From Chryseosolibacter sp964532595 (lineage in GTDB: Bacteria > Bacteroidota > Bacteroidia > Cytophagales > Cyclobacteriaceae): a DNA stretch of 64,000 bases. The notes beneath the pieces were generated by a model. The model saw only the letters and a program-made list of their open reading frames with translations, searched no databases and was not told the DNA's origin. The DNA lies in contig CAZHIQ010000010.1 of NCBI GenBank assembly GCA_964532595.1, forward strand, positions 1 to 64,000. Reading direction: 5' to 3'. The number at the start of each line of letters is the position of its first letter. Within the stretch, counting starts at the first letter, position 1. Position numbers and translations under genes: made by a program. Shown in pieces: positions 51,848-59,833 of the stretch.

Positions 51848-52066
51848 CTATAACACTGTAACACTATGACACTCTAACACTTCAACCGGTATCTCAGCCT
51901 TATACTTCGACGGATAGGTCTGTGGTGGTGGAACTTCGCGCGAGGAGAAACTGCATTGCCCGAGAGCTACCCAGATGATGATAAACACGATAATAGTGCC
52001 GAAGCAACCACCGCCGAGCTTTTTGGCTCCGTAGCCGGCGATCAGGGCTCTGAAGAAGTTGTTCAT
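51848..52066 (-). CDS. small glycine-rich membrane protein
   Basis: 72 residues. The N-terminal 45 look real: MNNFFRALIAGYGAKKLGGG followed by one membrane helix (CFGTIIVFIIIWVALGQ). Small proteins of this pattern occur in Cytophagales; the function is unknown. The last 12 or so residues are encoded by the tandem repeat at 51855-51886, so the natural end has probably been replaced or extended by repeat expansion. It lies 32 nt behind the alpha-glucosidase gene on the same strand. Confidence 0.55.
   Translation of the reverse strand: MNNFFRALIAGYGAKKLGGGCFGTIIVFIIIWVALGQCSFSSREVPPPQTYPSKYKAEIPVEVLECHSVTVL
51855..51886. repeat. octamer tandem repeat (ACTNTAAC)
   Basis: Four units in phase: ACTGTAAC, ACTATGAC, ACTCTAAC, ACTTCAAC, with a partial unit (CTATAAC, 51848-51854) before them. 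It overlaps the 3' end of the small membrane-protein frame. Confidence 0.8.
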
Positions 52067-52098
52067 GATACAGCGCTTTGGCCCGTATGCTTAAAACT

Positions 52099-53718
52099 TT
52101 ATGCCTGTTCATCATTCAAGCGGATAAGCAGCCCTTCGTCACCGCTTACGGTGAGGCTGTTTTCGACAAGGGCTCCGTCGCGTTCAGGGATAGTTGAAAG
52201 GACAATCGTGCCTGAAAATGGAAAAGACTCGGGTTGGAAGAAATAAGGACGGTGCGAAAGGTTGAGCACCACCATAAAGCGTGTATTGCCGGCGCGGCGG
52301 ATATACGCCATTGCCTGGCGGTCGCAATGGACCGGAGAAAAATCTCCGTGATGAAGCGCGGGTTCCATCCGTCTCAACCCGAGGAGTCGCCGGTACAGGT
52401 TAAGCATTGAATAAGGGGCTTCTGCCTGAAGCTTGACATTGATTCGCTTAAACGAAGGAGGGAGGGGAAGCCAGGGTTCTGTAGCGGAAAACCCTCCGTA
52501 CTGACTATCATCCCACTGCATAGGCGTTCGGGAGGGATCCCGGCTTAGATTGAGGCCGGGCATGTTCAACCCCTGAGGGTCTTTGAACTGCTCTGGCGGG
52601 ATGGCGACATCGGCCATCCCGATTTCATCCCCATAATAGAGCGTTGGCGTACCGCGCAGGGTCAGCAACATCAAGGCCGCTACTTGAGCCTGAGCACTTC
52701 CGATGCGGCTGATGACACGCGGCTGATCGTGGTTGCCAATGACCCAGTTCGGCCATCCGCCTTCCGGCAAAATAGACTCGTACTCCTGAATCGCCGCGTA
52801 GATACGTTCCGGTTCCCACTGGAGTTCCAGCAACTGAAAGTTGAAAGGGAGATGTGCCCCCGAGTTGTTTTCGCCGTAGTACTTCACCAGCCGGGTGAGC
52901 GGAAGATATATTTCACCGATCATCATCCTCTCTTCGTATTCTTCAAGTACCGCCCTCATTCCCCGGACGACGTCGTGTACTTCCGGCTGATCCGTTGAGT
53001 AAACGGGAAGAAGTTGTTCGTAAGGGGCCCGGCCCGGTTGATAATCCGGGTTCGGAGGGTTATCGCGAAATTGATCATCCTTCACCATGTGCCACATAAC
53101 ATCTACGCGAAAGCCGTCGACACCTTTATCAAGCCAGAACCGAATCACATCGAACATGGCGTTTCGGACCTCCGGATTTCTCCAATTGAGATCGGGCTGT
53201 TCCTTGAGGAAAGCGTGGTAATAATACTGTCCCGTATCATCGTCCCACTCCCACGCAGGACCTCCGAATACGCTGAGCCAGTTAGTCGGTGGACCTCCAT
53301 CCGGCTTTGGATCACGCCATATATACCAGTCGCGCTTCGGATTGTCCCGGGAGGATCGGGATTCGATAAACCACTTGTGTTTGTCAGAGGTGTGGTTGGG
53401 AACCAGATCCATCACCAGCTTCATGTTGCGACGATGAACTTCCTCTACGAGGCGATCAAAATCTTTCATGGATCCAAACAACGGATCAATACTGAGATAA
53501 TCCGCGATATCATACCCGAAGTCAGCCATGGGGGAGGTGTACACCGGAGAAATCCAGATGGCGTCCACGCCGAGCCACTCGAGATAATCGAGTCGCTGGG
53601 TGACGCCCGCCAGATCTCCAATTCCATCTTTGTTGGCATCCTGAAACGACCGCGGGTAGATCTGATAAATAACTCCCGTCTGCCACCAAAGGTATCGGTG
53701 TTTGTCGACTATACTCAT
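52099..53718 (-). CDS. GH13 alpha-glucosidase (oligo-1,6-glucosidase-like)
   Basis: 539 residues, no signal peptide. A GH13 TIM barrel with YQIYPRSFQDANKDGIGDL near 18, the catalytic nucleophile Asp206 in GFRVDVM, the acid/base Glu269 in MIGEIYLP and the third acid Asp331 in IGNHDQPR, followed by a beta-sandwich C domain. It hydrolyses the non-reducing glucose of oligosaccharides such as maltose, isomaltose or sucrose-type sugars. Its start overlaps the end of the upstream GH13 gene by 4 nt, so the two are co-translated. Confidence 0.94.
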   Translation of the reverse strand: MSIVDKHRYLWWQTGVIYQIYPRSFQDANKDGIGDLAGVTQRLDYLEWLGVDAIWISPVYTSPMADFGYDIADYLSIDPLFGSMKDFDRLVEEVHRRNMKLVMDLVPNHTSDKHKWFIESRSSRDNPKRDWYIWRDPKPDGGPPTNWLSVFGGPAWEWDDDTGQYYYHAFLKEQPDLNWRNPEVRNAMFDVIRFWLDKGVDGFRVDVMWHMVKDDQFRDNPPNPDYQPGRAPYEQLLPVYSTDQPEVHDVVRGMRAVLEEYEERMMIGEIYLPLTRLVKYYGENNSGAHLPFNFQLLELQWEPERIYAAIQEYESILPEGGWPNWVIGNHDQPRVISRIGSAQAQVAALMLLTLRGTPTLYYGDEIGMADVAIPPEQFKDPQGLNMPGLNLSRDPSRTPMQWDDSQYGGFSATEPWLPLPPSFKRINVKLQAEAPYSMLNLYRRLLGLRRMEPALHHGDFSPVHCDRQAMAYIRRAGNTRFMVVLNLSHRPYFFQPESFPFSGTIVLSTIPERDGALVENSLTVSGDEGLLIRLNDEQA

Positions 53719-55370
53719 GATTTTGACGTGTTATGAAGGAGATGGCTCAGGTCATCGGAACGGAACCACCGATAGCCATAGGCGCCGAGGCGGATTCGAT
53801 GCCGTCCCTGCTCATCGGCAACAAGTTCCTCGATATTCAGAAGGTCGGTGAGCTTAGACTCCTCCTTGCGTTTAGTATCGAGAATCACCTCGTGCGCATG
53901 AGCATCAAAGTTGTGCAAGGTGATGAGCGAACTCCCGCGCCATCGATAGTACAACGCGAGGATGGAGCGATTATCGGTTTCTATGATTACCCAGTCGCCC
54001 CAGCCTATCTCCGAGCACTCCTGTCGAAGCCTGATCATCGAAGTCATCCAGTTGAGCAGCGAGTCCGGTTGCCGCCGCTGGCTCTCGACATTCACGGCGT
54101 CATAGCCGTAAGGACCTTCGTCAATGACTGGATGAACGAGTGAGTCGGCTTTGGAAAATCCGGCGTTTTTTTCTCCCGACCATTGCATCGGGGTTCTAAC
54201 GGCATCGCGTTCCTTGAGGCCAAGGTTATCGCCCATACCAATTTCGTCGCCGTAGCGTATGACAGGAGTTCCCGGAAGCGCAAACATCAGGCTATACGCG
54301 AGCTCCGTTTGCTGGCGGTTGCCCAACATCGGAGCCAGGCGCCGTCGTATTCCCCGTTCATAGATCTGCATGTTCTTTTCCGGGCCAAACCGCTCAAATA
54401 CCTTCTTGCGTTCTTCATCCTTGAGACGTCCCAGATCCAGTTCATCGTGGTTTCGCAGAAATGTGGCCCATTGCGAACTCGGGAAGTACAATCGTGTTGC
54501 CTCAAGAGCGCGCACCAGCGGCCTAACATCGGCTGTCGCCAACGCGTAGAAGATGTACTGATTGACGAAGAAATTAAACATCAGGTGAATTCCGTTTCCC
54601 TCTTCGCCGAAATACTTCCCCGACTCCTTAGGAAGCACATTCGCTTCACCGAGAAGAATTGAGTGACCCTTTCGCCACTGCAGGAATCGTCGCATCTCGC
54701 GGAGATACTCGAACCGCAGTTTCTTGTCGGCTCCGGGTTGCCGCGATTCCAGAATAAAGGGAACGGCATCCACGCGAAATCCCTCCACCCCAAGCTCGAG
54801 CCAAAAGCCCATTATTCGCCGGATTTCCGCTCTTACTTCGTCGTTGTCGATGTTGAGATCGGGCTGAAACTTATGGAAGCGATGATGATACCAGCTCTTT
54901 GATTTCGCATCGCGCGTCCAGGTCGCCTCCTGCACCCCGGGGAATACCATCCCATCGTTCCAGTCTTTGGGCCTCTTATTCGACCAAACGTACCATTCGC
55001 GATGACGGGCATCCGGCCCTGTCCGTGCATCCTGAAACCACGGATGTTCGTCGGATGTGTGATTGACCACCAGATCGATAATAACTTTGATACCACGCTT
55101 GGTCGCCTGGTGAATGAACTCGACAAAGTTTCCGGGAGAGCCGTGGCGGGGATCAACGCCGTAGTAGTCTTTGATGTCATATCCGTTGTCGCGGTTGGGA
55201 GTAGGCTGGAAGGGTGCGAGCCAGACGGTGTCAACTCCCAGCGCATGGAGATAGTCGAGACGGGCGGTCAAGCCTTCGAAGTCGCCGACACCATCGCCGT
55301 TTCCATCCATAAACGTCTCCAGATCCAGGCTGTAAATAATCGCATTCTTGTACCACAGGTCTTCTATCAT
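53715..55370 (-). CDS. GH13 trehalose-synthase/alpha-amylase-like enzyme
   Basis: 551 residues, no signal peptide. GH13 barrel with LWYKNAIIYSLDLETFMDGN at the start (typical of the trehalose synthase branch), catalytic Asp201 (GFRVDAV), Glu242 (LLGEANV) and Asp309 (LRNHDEL), and a C-terminal beta domain. Trehalose synthase interconverts maltose and trehalose, which would fit with the alpha-glucosidase downstream, but the maltokinase often fused or adjacent is absent and a hydrolase role is equally possible. It follows the DUF4112 gene by 12 nt. Confidence 0.85.
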   Translation of the reverse strand: MIEDLWYKNAIIYSLDLETFMDGNGDGVGDFEGLTARLDYLHALGVDTVWLAPFQPTPNRDNGYDIKDYYGVDPRHGSPGNFVEFIHQATKRGIKVIIDLVVNHTSDEHPWFQDARTGPDARHREWYVWSNKRPKDWNDGMVFPGVQEATWTRDAKSKSWYHHRFHKFQPDLNIDNDEVRAEIRRIMGFWLELGVEGFRVDAVPFILESRQPGADKKLRFEYLREMRRFLQWRKGHSILLGEANVLPKESGKYFGEEGNGIHLMFNFFVNQYIFYALATADVRPLVRALEATRLYFPSSQWATFLRNHDELDLGRLKDEERKKVFERFGPEKNMQIYERGIRRRLAPMLGNRQQTELAYSLMFALPGTPVIRYGDEIGMGDNLGLKERDAVRTPMQWSGEKNAGFSKADSLVHPVIDEGPYGYDAVNVESQRRQPDSLLNWMTSMIRLRQECSEIGWGDWVIIETDNRSILALYYRWRGSSLITLHNFDAHAHEVILDTKRKEESKLTDLLNIEELVADEQGRHRIRLGAYGYRWFRSDDLSHLLHNTSKS

Positions 55371-55382
55371 GTCTCGCCGGTT

Positions 55383-55877
55383 TCAAAAAAGGAATTCGAT
55401 GATCTTCCAGACGCCCCAAACGACCAGAGCGACCAGTGTCAGAGCAATAACGATAATCAATGCAAGCAACCCCTTGCCCGACCCCTGGTGTTTGCCCTCA
55501 AAGTAGTGTTCCCGAAGGAGACGGACGTTGCGTTCATTCGCCCTAAAGAAGACATCACCAATTGTGCCGACTAACGGAACCGCGCCGATGAGGGTATCAA
55601 TCCCTGCATTGAGCAGCATCTTGACGACTACTTTGCGACTGGCTCCATGGTTATGCATCGTATAGATCAGCATCCCTGAAATTGCCAAGGTTACAAGATC
55701 GCCTATCACGGGAACCAGGCTGAGAATGGGATCCAGGCCAAATCGGATGTTCGTACCCGGAATTACGAACTTCGAATCAAGAAGCTGTGACATTTGTTCA
55801 AATGCCTGCAAGGAAGGAACGGACGACTTTCCCCTGGGATTCTGCGGATCATACACTACGCGCACATTGGGTTCCAT
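55383..55877 (-). CDS. DUF4112 membrane protein
   Basis: 164 residues from the ATG at 55877, which lies just after the upstream terminator; an earlier in-frame ATG would fall inside that terminator. The DUF4112 core is clear: DSKFVIPGTNIRFGLDPILSLVPVIGD near 35-60, then two membrane helices and the LIGAVPLVGTIGDVFFRANERN segment near 108, with a third helix at the C terminus. Function unknown. It is the first gene of the GH13 group. Confidence 0.88.
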   Translation of the reverse strand: MEPNVRVVYDPQNPRGKSSVPSLQAFEQMSQLLDSKFVIPGTNIRFGLDPILSLVPVIGDLVTLAISGMLIYTMHNHGASRKVVVKMLLNAGIDTLIGAVPLVGTIGDVFFRANERNVRLLREHYFEGKHQGSGKGLLALIIVIALTLVALVVWGVWKIIEFLF

Positions 55878-55890
55878 GTCCGATGCGACG

Positions 55891-55925
55891 AAAAAAAAAT
55901 GCCAACCCGCTGCGGGTGGCATTTA
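55891..55925 (-). terminator. rho-independent terminator after the M3 peptidase gene
   Basis: On the minus strand a stem of ATGCC plus ACCC with GGGT plus GGCAT (one bulged base) is followed by nine T (the A-run 55891-55899). It separates the peptidase from the DUF4112-GH13 group. Confidence 0.9.
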
Positions 55926-55947
55926 GTTCGTGTGCCTGAAAAGGGCG

Positions 55948-58104
55948 TTATTTCTCCGGGACCGGGAAACCGCGTTTGACCATGAGCGCCTCGATTTTCG
56001 GATCGCGGCCACGGAACGCGCGATAGCCGTCGGCCGGGTCAATGGTGTTTCCAACGGAGAATACATGCTCGCGTAGTCGTGCCGCCACCGCTTCGTCGTA
56101 GGGACCTCCAGCCTCGGTAAAGGCGGTGAAAGCATCGGCCGTAAGAACATCCGACCACAGGTAGCTGTAATAACCTGCCGAGTAACTGTCACTTGAGAAA
56201 ATATGCAAAAAATGGGGACTTCTATGCCTCATTACCAGCTCTTTGGGCATTTCAAGCTCTTCCAGCACTTCGCGTTCAAAGGAGTCGGGATCGATCGACT
56301 CGTCGGTGGATAAATGCATCCGCATGTCTACGAGTGCACTGGCCAGGTATTCGGTCGTAGCAAATCCCTGATTGAATGTTGCCGCGCGTTCGATGCGATC
56401 CACTAACGCCTGGGGTATGGGCTCATTGGTTTGGTAGTGCAAAGCGAATCGTTGCAGTACCTCAGGCGTCGAAAGCCAGTGCTCAAGGAGTTGAGACGGG
56501 AACTCGACATAGTCGCGAACAACGGCCGTTCCGGAAAGGGATGGATAGGTAACACGCGATGCCAGACCGTGGAGTGCGTGCCCAAATTCATGGAAAAGCG
56601 TCGTAGCATCGTCCCATGAGATCAGCACCGGCTCGCCCGGCTTTCCTTTGACGAAGTTCGAGTTGTTTGAAACGATGGTCGTGACCGGGCCATCCATGCT
56701 TTCCTGCTTGCGATAGGCGTTCATCCATGCCCCCGAACGCTTGCCTTCCCGCGCATAGGGATCAAAATACCACAAGCCAACGTGCGCTCCCGATGATTTA
56801 TCTTTCACCTCCCATACTTTGACATCGGGATGATAGACGGGGACACCTTCTACCGGACTGAACGCAAAACCGAAAAGCTCACCTGCAACCCAGAACATCC
56901 CTTCGCGCAGTTTGTCGAGCTGCAGATAAGGCTTTACCTCATTCTGATCCAGGTCGTAGCGCGCTTTGCGCACCTTTTCCTGATAGTAACGGTAATCCCA
57001 GGGCGCGATGGTTATCCCTGCGCGCTCTTTATTGGCCAGCGCCTGCATGTCAGCCACTTCTTCCTGCACGCGAGCAATCGCGGGCTTCCAGACAGCCTCC
57101 AGCAGCTCCATCGCCGCTTCCGGAGTCTTAGCCATGGTGTTCTCGAGGCGCCAATGGGCGTGAGTTTCGTATCCCAGCAATCGGGCGCGCTCCAGCCTCA
57201 ACTTCAGAATGTCCGTGATAATTCGGTTGTTGTCGTGCTCGTCACCGTTGTCGCCGCGATTAACGAACATCTTCCATACGCGTTCCCGCAGCGCTCGCTT
57301 TCCCGAATAGGTAAGGAACGGATCAACCGACGAACGTGTGTTGGAGATGACCCACTTGCCGTCCAGCCCCTTCTCTTTTGCCACTTCTGCCGCGGCTGTC
57401 TTTACGGAGAAGGGTAGACCTGCGAGATCATTCTCGTGATCTATGACCAGCATCCTTTCATTCTCATCGGCGAGAACGTTTTGGCTGAACCGGGTAAAAA
57501 GACCGGCCAGTTCCTGGTTGATGGCCGACAATCGCTTCTTCTGATCCTTGTTCAGGCGGGCACCCTGACGAACAAAGTTAGTGTAATACAGCCACACGAG
57601 GCGCTGTTGTTCAGCCGTGAGGTTGCTCGCTTCACGCGCCTTGTACACCGCCTCGATACGGGAGAAGAGTTTTTCGTTCTGATATATCTTATCAGAGAAG
57701 GCCGCAAGTCTCGGCGCCATCTTGCGTTGAACGTCGCGAAACTCGGGCGAACTCATCGTAGAGCTCCAGACGCCGTAGACCGTGGTCACCCGCGAAAGCG
57801 TTTTTCCACTACGCTCCAAAGCCGCTATGGTATTTTCGAAAGAGGGGGCCGCTTGGGTAGAAGTGATGCGCTCGATCTCGGCGAGTTTCTCGTCCATCGC
57901 CGCCTGTAAGGCCGGTTCAAAATCAGCTACCCGGACCTTGTCGAAAGCAGGGACACCTCCATAAGGCCCCGTCCATGCCGCTAAAAGCGGATTATTCTTT
58001 TGTGCAGACTCGTCACCCGAGTCAGTAAAGGCCGAGCCTCCCGATTGCGTTGATATCAAACCCATTGCTATGGCCAGAAAAAGTGTTAGACGAACATGTT
58101 TCAT
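55948..58104 (-). CDS. M3-family oligopeptidase (dipeptidyl carboxypeptidase-like)
   Basis: 718 residues from the ATG at 58104, which opens a signal peptide and lies 21 nt after an exact -7 element; the frame is open to 58164 but that start would be upstream of the promoter. The zinc site HEFGHALH starts at about His505, with the third ligand Glu about 25 residues later (DYVEFPSQLLEHW). The Dcp/oligopeptidase A sequence and C-terminal YSYLWSDVLTADAF fit an exported enzyme that trims short peptides in the periplasm. Confidence 0.94.
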   Translation of the reverse strand: MKHVRLTLFLAIAMGLISTQSGGSAFTDSGDESAQKNNPLLAAWTGPYGGVPAFDKVRVADFEPALQAAMDEKLAEIERITSTQAAPSFENTIAALERSGKTLSRVTTVYGVWSSTMSSPEFRDVQRKMAPRLAAFSDKIYQNEKLFSRIEAVYKAREASNLTAEQQRLVWLYYTNFVRQGARLNKDQKKRLSAINQELAGLFTRFSQNVLADENERMLVIDHENDLAGLPFSVKTAAAEVAKEKGLDGKWVISNTRSSVDPFLTYSGKRALRERVWKMFVNRGDNGDEHDNNRIITDILKLRLERARLLGYETHAHWRLENTMAKTPEAAMELLEAVWKPAIARVQEEVADMQALANKERAGITIAPWDYRYYQEKVRKARYDLDQNEVKPYLQLDKLREGMFWVAGELFGFAFSPVEGVPVYHPDVKVWEVKDKSSGAHVGLWYFDPYAREGKRSGAWMNAYRKQESMDGPVTTIVSNNSNFVKGKPGEPVLISWDDATTLFHEFGHALHGLASRVTYPSLSGTAVVRDYVEFPSQLLEHWLSTPEVLQRFALHYQTNEPIPQALVDRIERAATFNQGFATTEYLASALVDMRMHLSTDESIDPDSFEREVLEELEMPKELVMRHRSPHFLHIFSSDSYSAGYYSYLWSDVLTADAFTAFTEAGGPYDEAVAARLREHVFSVGNTIDPADGYRAFRGRDPKIEALMVKRGFPVPEK

Positions 58105-58124
58105 ACCTGTAGTCGGTTCTGAAA

Positions 58125-58132
58125 CAAAGATA
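58125..58132 (-). promoter_or_regulatory. -7 element of the M3 peptidase gene
   Basis: On the minus strand TATCTTTG is an exact TAnnTTTG, 20 nt before the start at 58104. It fixes the start choice. Confidence 0.6.
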
Positions 58133-58170
58133 GTCAAAAAAACAGGGGCCATGGCCGCCAGCAAACCACC

Positions 58171-59217
58171 TTAACGCTCTTCGTCGTAGTAAAGTTTGTA
58201 GAACTTCCGGCCATCTTCATCGACGCCTTTCTCGATTAATGAGCGGTCTCCATGAATGTAGATGTGGAAGTTGCGATCAAGCTTAAGTACGCTCTTAAAT
58301 ACTTTCGCCTGTCTTTTTACGGCATTAACGGCAATTTCAAACTCGGGTACAACATTGACCTGGTGCTCGTTCTGGTAATCTCCCTTGAATTTACGAAAGG
58401 ACGTGATGACTTCGTCGTGTTGAAATACATCACGCGCGAACTCCTGCTCATTAAACGTTTCGTTCTTCTTGAAGTAATTGATTGAACGGTTGAGGTAATC
58501 GATCTGGTCAGCCTTGGAAATATCAAACTCTTCGTCGAGCCGGTCCGTGACAAAATTCCGGGTAAGATCGAGATAGTTTTGGGTCTGATAGTAGTTGTCG
58601 GCCACCGGTTTAAGCTTCAGGAACTCGTCTTTCCAGTACTGTGCTTCTTCTCCACTACTTTGCGTGTCAAGGACACAAACGCGATAACCTTCCTCTTTTC
58701 TGGTGTCAAAAATGATACAGGCTTTGTCCGGTTTCTTGACGCTGATACCCTGGTCGTGGTTCACGCCGAAATAGGCATCTTCCTGAAACACCTTGAGAAA
58801 TGTTTCGCGGTTTTCGGACTTGAATATCCCGATCGCATCGACCGACTCTTCGTTGAAAATGCAGTCGCCAAAGTACGCGACATACATTTCACCGCCCTTT
58901 ATCCTCGGATGATTTGAGTACCCGTACAGGATGTTAGCCAGATCTTTTGATCGATCGACAAACACTTCCTCGTCTTCGAAGATGGCTGAAGCCACGGTAT
59001 AGACTTCGTTGAGATCAAGTGACGACACATGATGAAAATGATAAAAGACGGGCTCCCGGAAAGGAGAGAGAAAATAGGAGGTGAGTATGCGATCCAACTC
59101 AGGTTGAGCTGCCGTATCCGTCAGCTCGTCTGACAAAATTACGGGCTCCTCCTGCAACGGATTTCCGACTTTATGAATAATGAGCTTCTCAAGTTGTGTT
59201 CGTCCAAAGTTTATCAT
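58171..59217 (-). CDS. nucleoid-associated protein, YejK/NdpA family
   Basis: 348 residues from the ATG at 59217 (an ATG at 59238 adds seven). The 37-kDa nucleoid-associated family is recognisable from LEKLIIHKVGNP near 9, FYHFHHVSSLDLNEVY near 58, SAIFEDE near 79 and MYVAYFGDCIF near 113, with further conserved segments to the end (NFHIYIHGDRSLIEKGVDEDG). It binds DNA; its cellular role is poorly known. It stands alone, with the M3 gene 66 nt downstream behind its own promoter. Confidence 0.9.
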   Translation of the reverse strand: MINFGRTQLEKLIIHKVGNPLQEEPVILSDELTDTAAQPELDRILTSYFLSPFREPVFYHFHHVSSLDLNEVYTVASAIFEDEEVFVDRSKDLANILYGYSNHPRIKGGEMYVAYFGDCIFNEESVDAIGIFKSENRETFLKVFQEDAYFGVNHDQGISVKKPDKACIIFDTRKEEGYRVCVLDTQSSGEEAQYWKDEFLKLKPVADNYYQTQNYLDLTRNFVTDRLDEEFDISKADQIDYLNRSINYFKKNETFNEQEFARDVFQHDEVITSFRKFKGDYQNEHQVNVVPEFEIAVNAVKRQAKVFKSVLKLDRNFHIYIHGDRSLIEKGVDEDGRKFYKLYYDEER

Positions 59218-59366
59218 AGCACGTAGTGGGTGGCGCAATGATAAGGAAAGAAGGACAGGTGGAAAAGGGCAGCACGGCCGGGCGTCTGAAAAGTTTGAAT
59301 ATGATCACGGGCGGTTTGAATCTTAGCGATCTGATCTTTAATTTCCGTTAAGAAATTCTCCTCCAC

Positions 59367-59831
59367 ATGCCTCAGTACAAGCTCATGATCAACGGCCAAC
59401 CACGCGAGGTTGACGCGGATCCCGACACGCCCCTTCTTTGGATTTTACGTGACCACCTTGGTCTGGTGGGTACAAAATATGGGTGCGGTATTTCCCAATG
59501 CGGCGCCTGCACGGTGCATCTGAACGGTCGCCCCAGCCGGTCGTGCACCTTTCCTGTGGCTGCTGTCCGCGACAATCCGGTGGTCACGATCGAAGGATTA
59601 TCTGAAGACGGCAACCACCCGGTGCAACAAGCCTGGAAAGAAGTTGACGTTCCGCAATGCGGCTATTGTCAGGCGGGTCAGATCATGACGGCCACAGCCT
59701 TTCTTGCTTCGACCCCCAACCCTACGGTGGAGCAGGTTGATAATGCCATGAACGGAAACCTCTGTCGCTGTGGAACTTATCACCGTATTCGTGAAGCTGT
59801 ACTTCTTGCTGCCACCAAAATGAAGCCGTAA
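59367..59831 (+). CDS. iorA: isoquinoline 1-oxidoreductase-type [2Fe-2S] subunit
   Basis: 154 residues. Two [2Fe-2S] clusters: the plant-type ferredoxin one with Cys40, Cys45, Cys48 and a fourth Cys near 60-66, and the helical one with CGYC near 97 and CRCG near 133. It passes electrons from the molybdenum subunit encoded 3 nt downstream (59834). The pair belongs to the xanthine dehydrogenase superfamily; the true substrate may be an aldehyde or N-heterocycle. Gene-free DNA to the left (59218-59366) shows no clear promoter. Confidence 0.9.
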   Translation: MPQYKLMINGQPREVDADPDTPLLWILRDHLGLVGTKYGCGISQCGACTVHLNGRPSRSCTFPVAAVRDNPVVTIEGLSEDGNHPVQQAWKEVDVPQCGYCQAGQIMTATAFLASTPNPTVEQVDNAMNGNLCRCGTYHRIREAVLLAATKMKP

Positions 59832-59833
59832 CG

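Noticed and set aside
53014..53736. 240-codon plus-strand frame inside the alpha-glucosidase gene
   Set aside because: Antisense to a GH13 enzyme whose catalytic residues are all intact.
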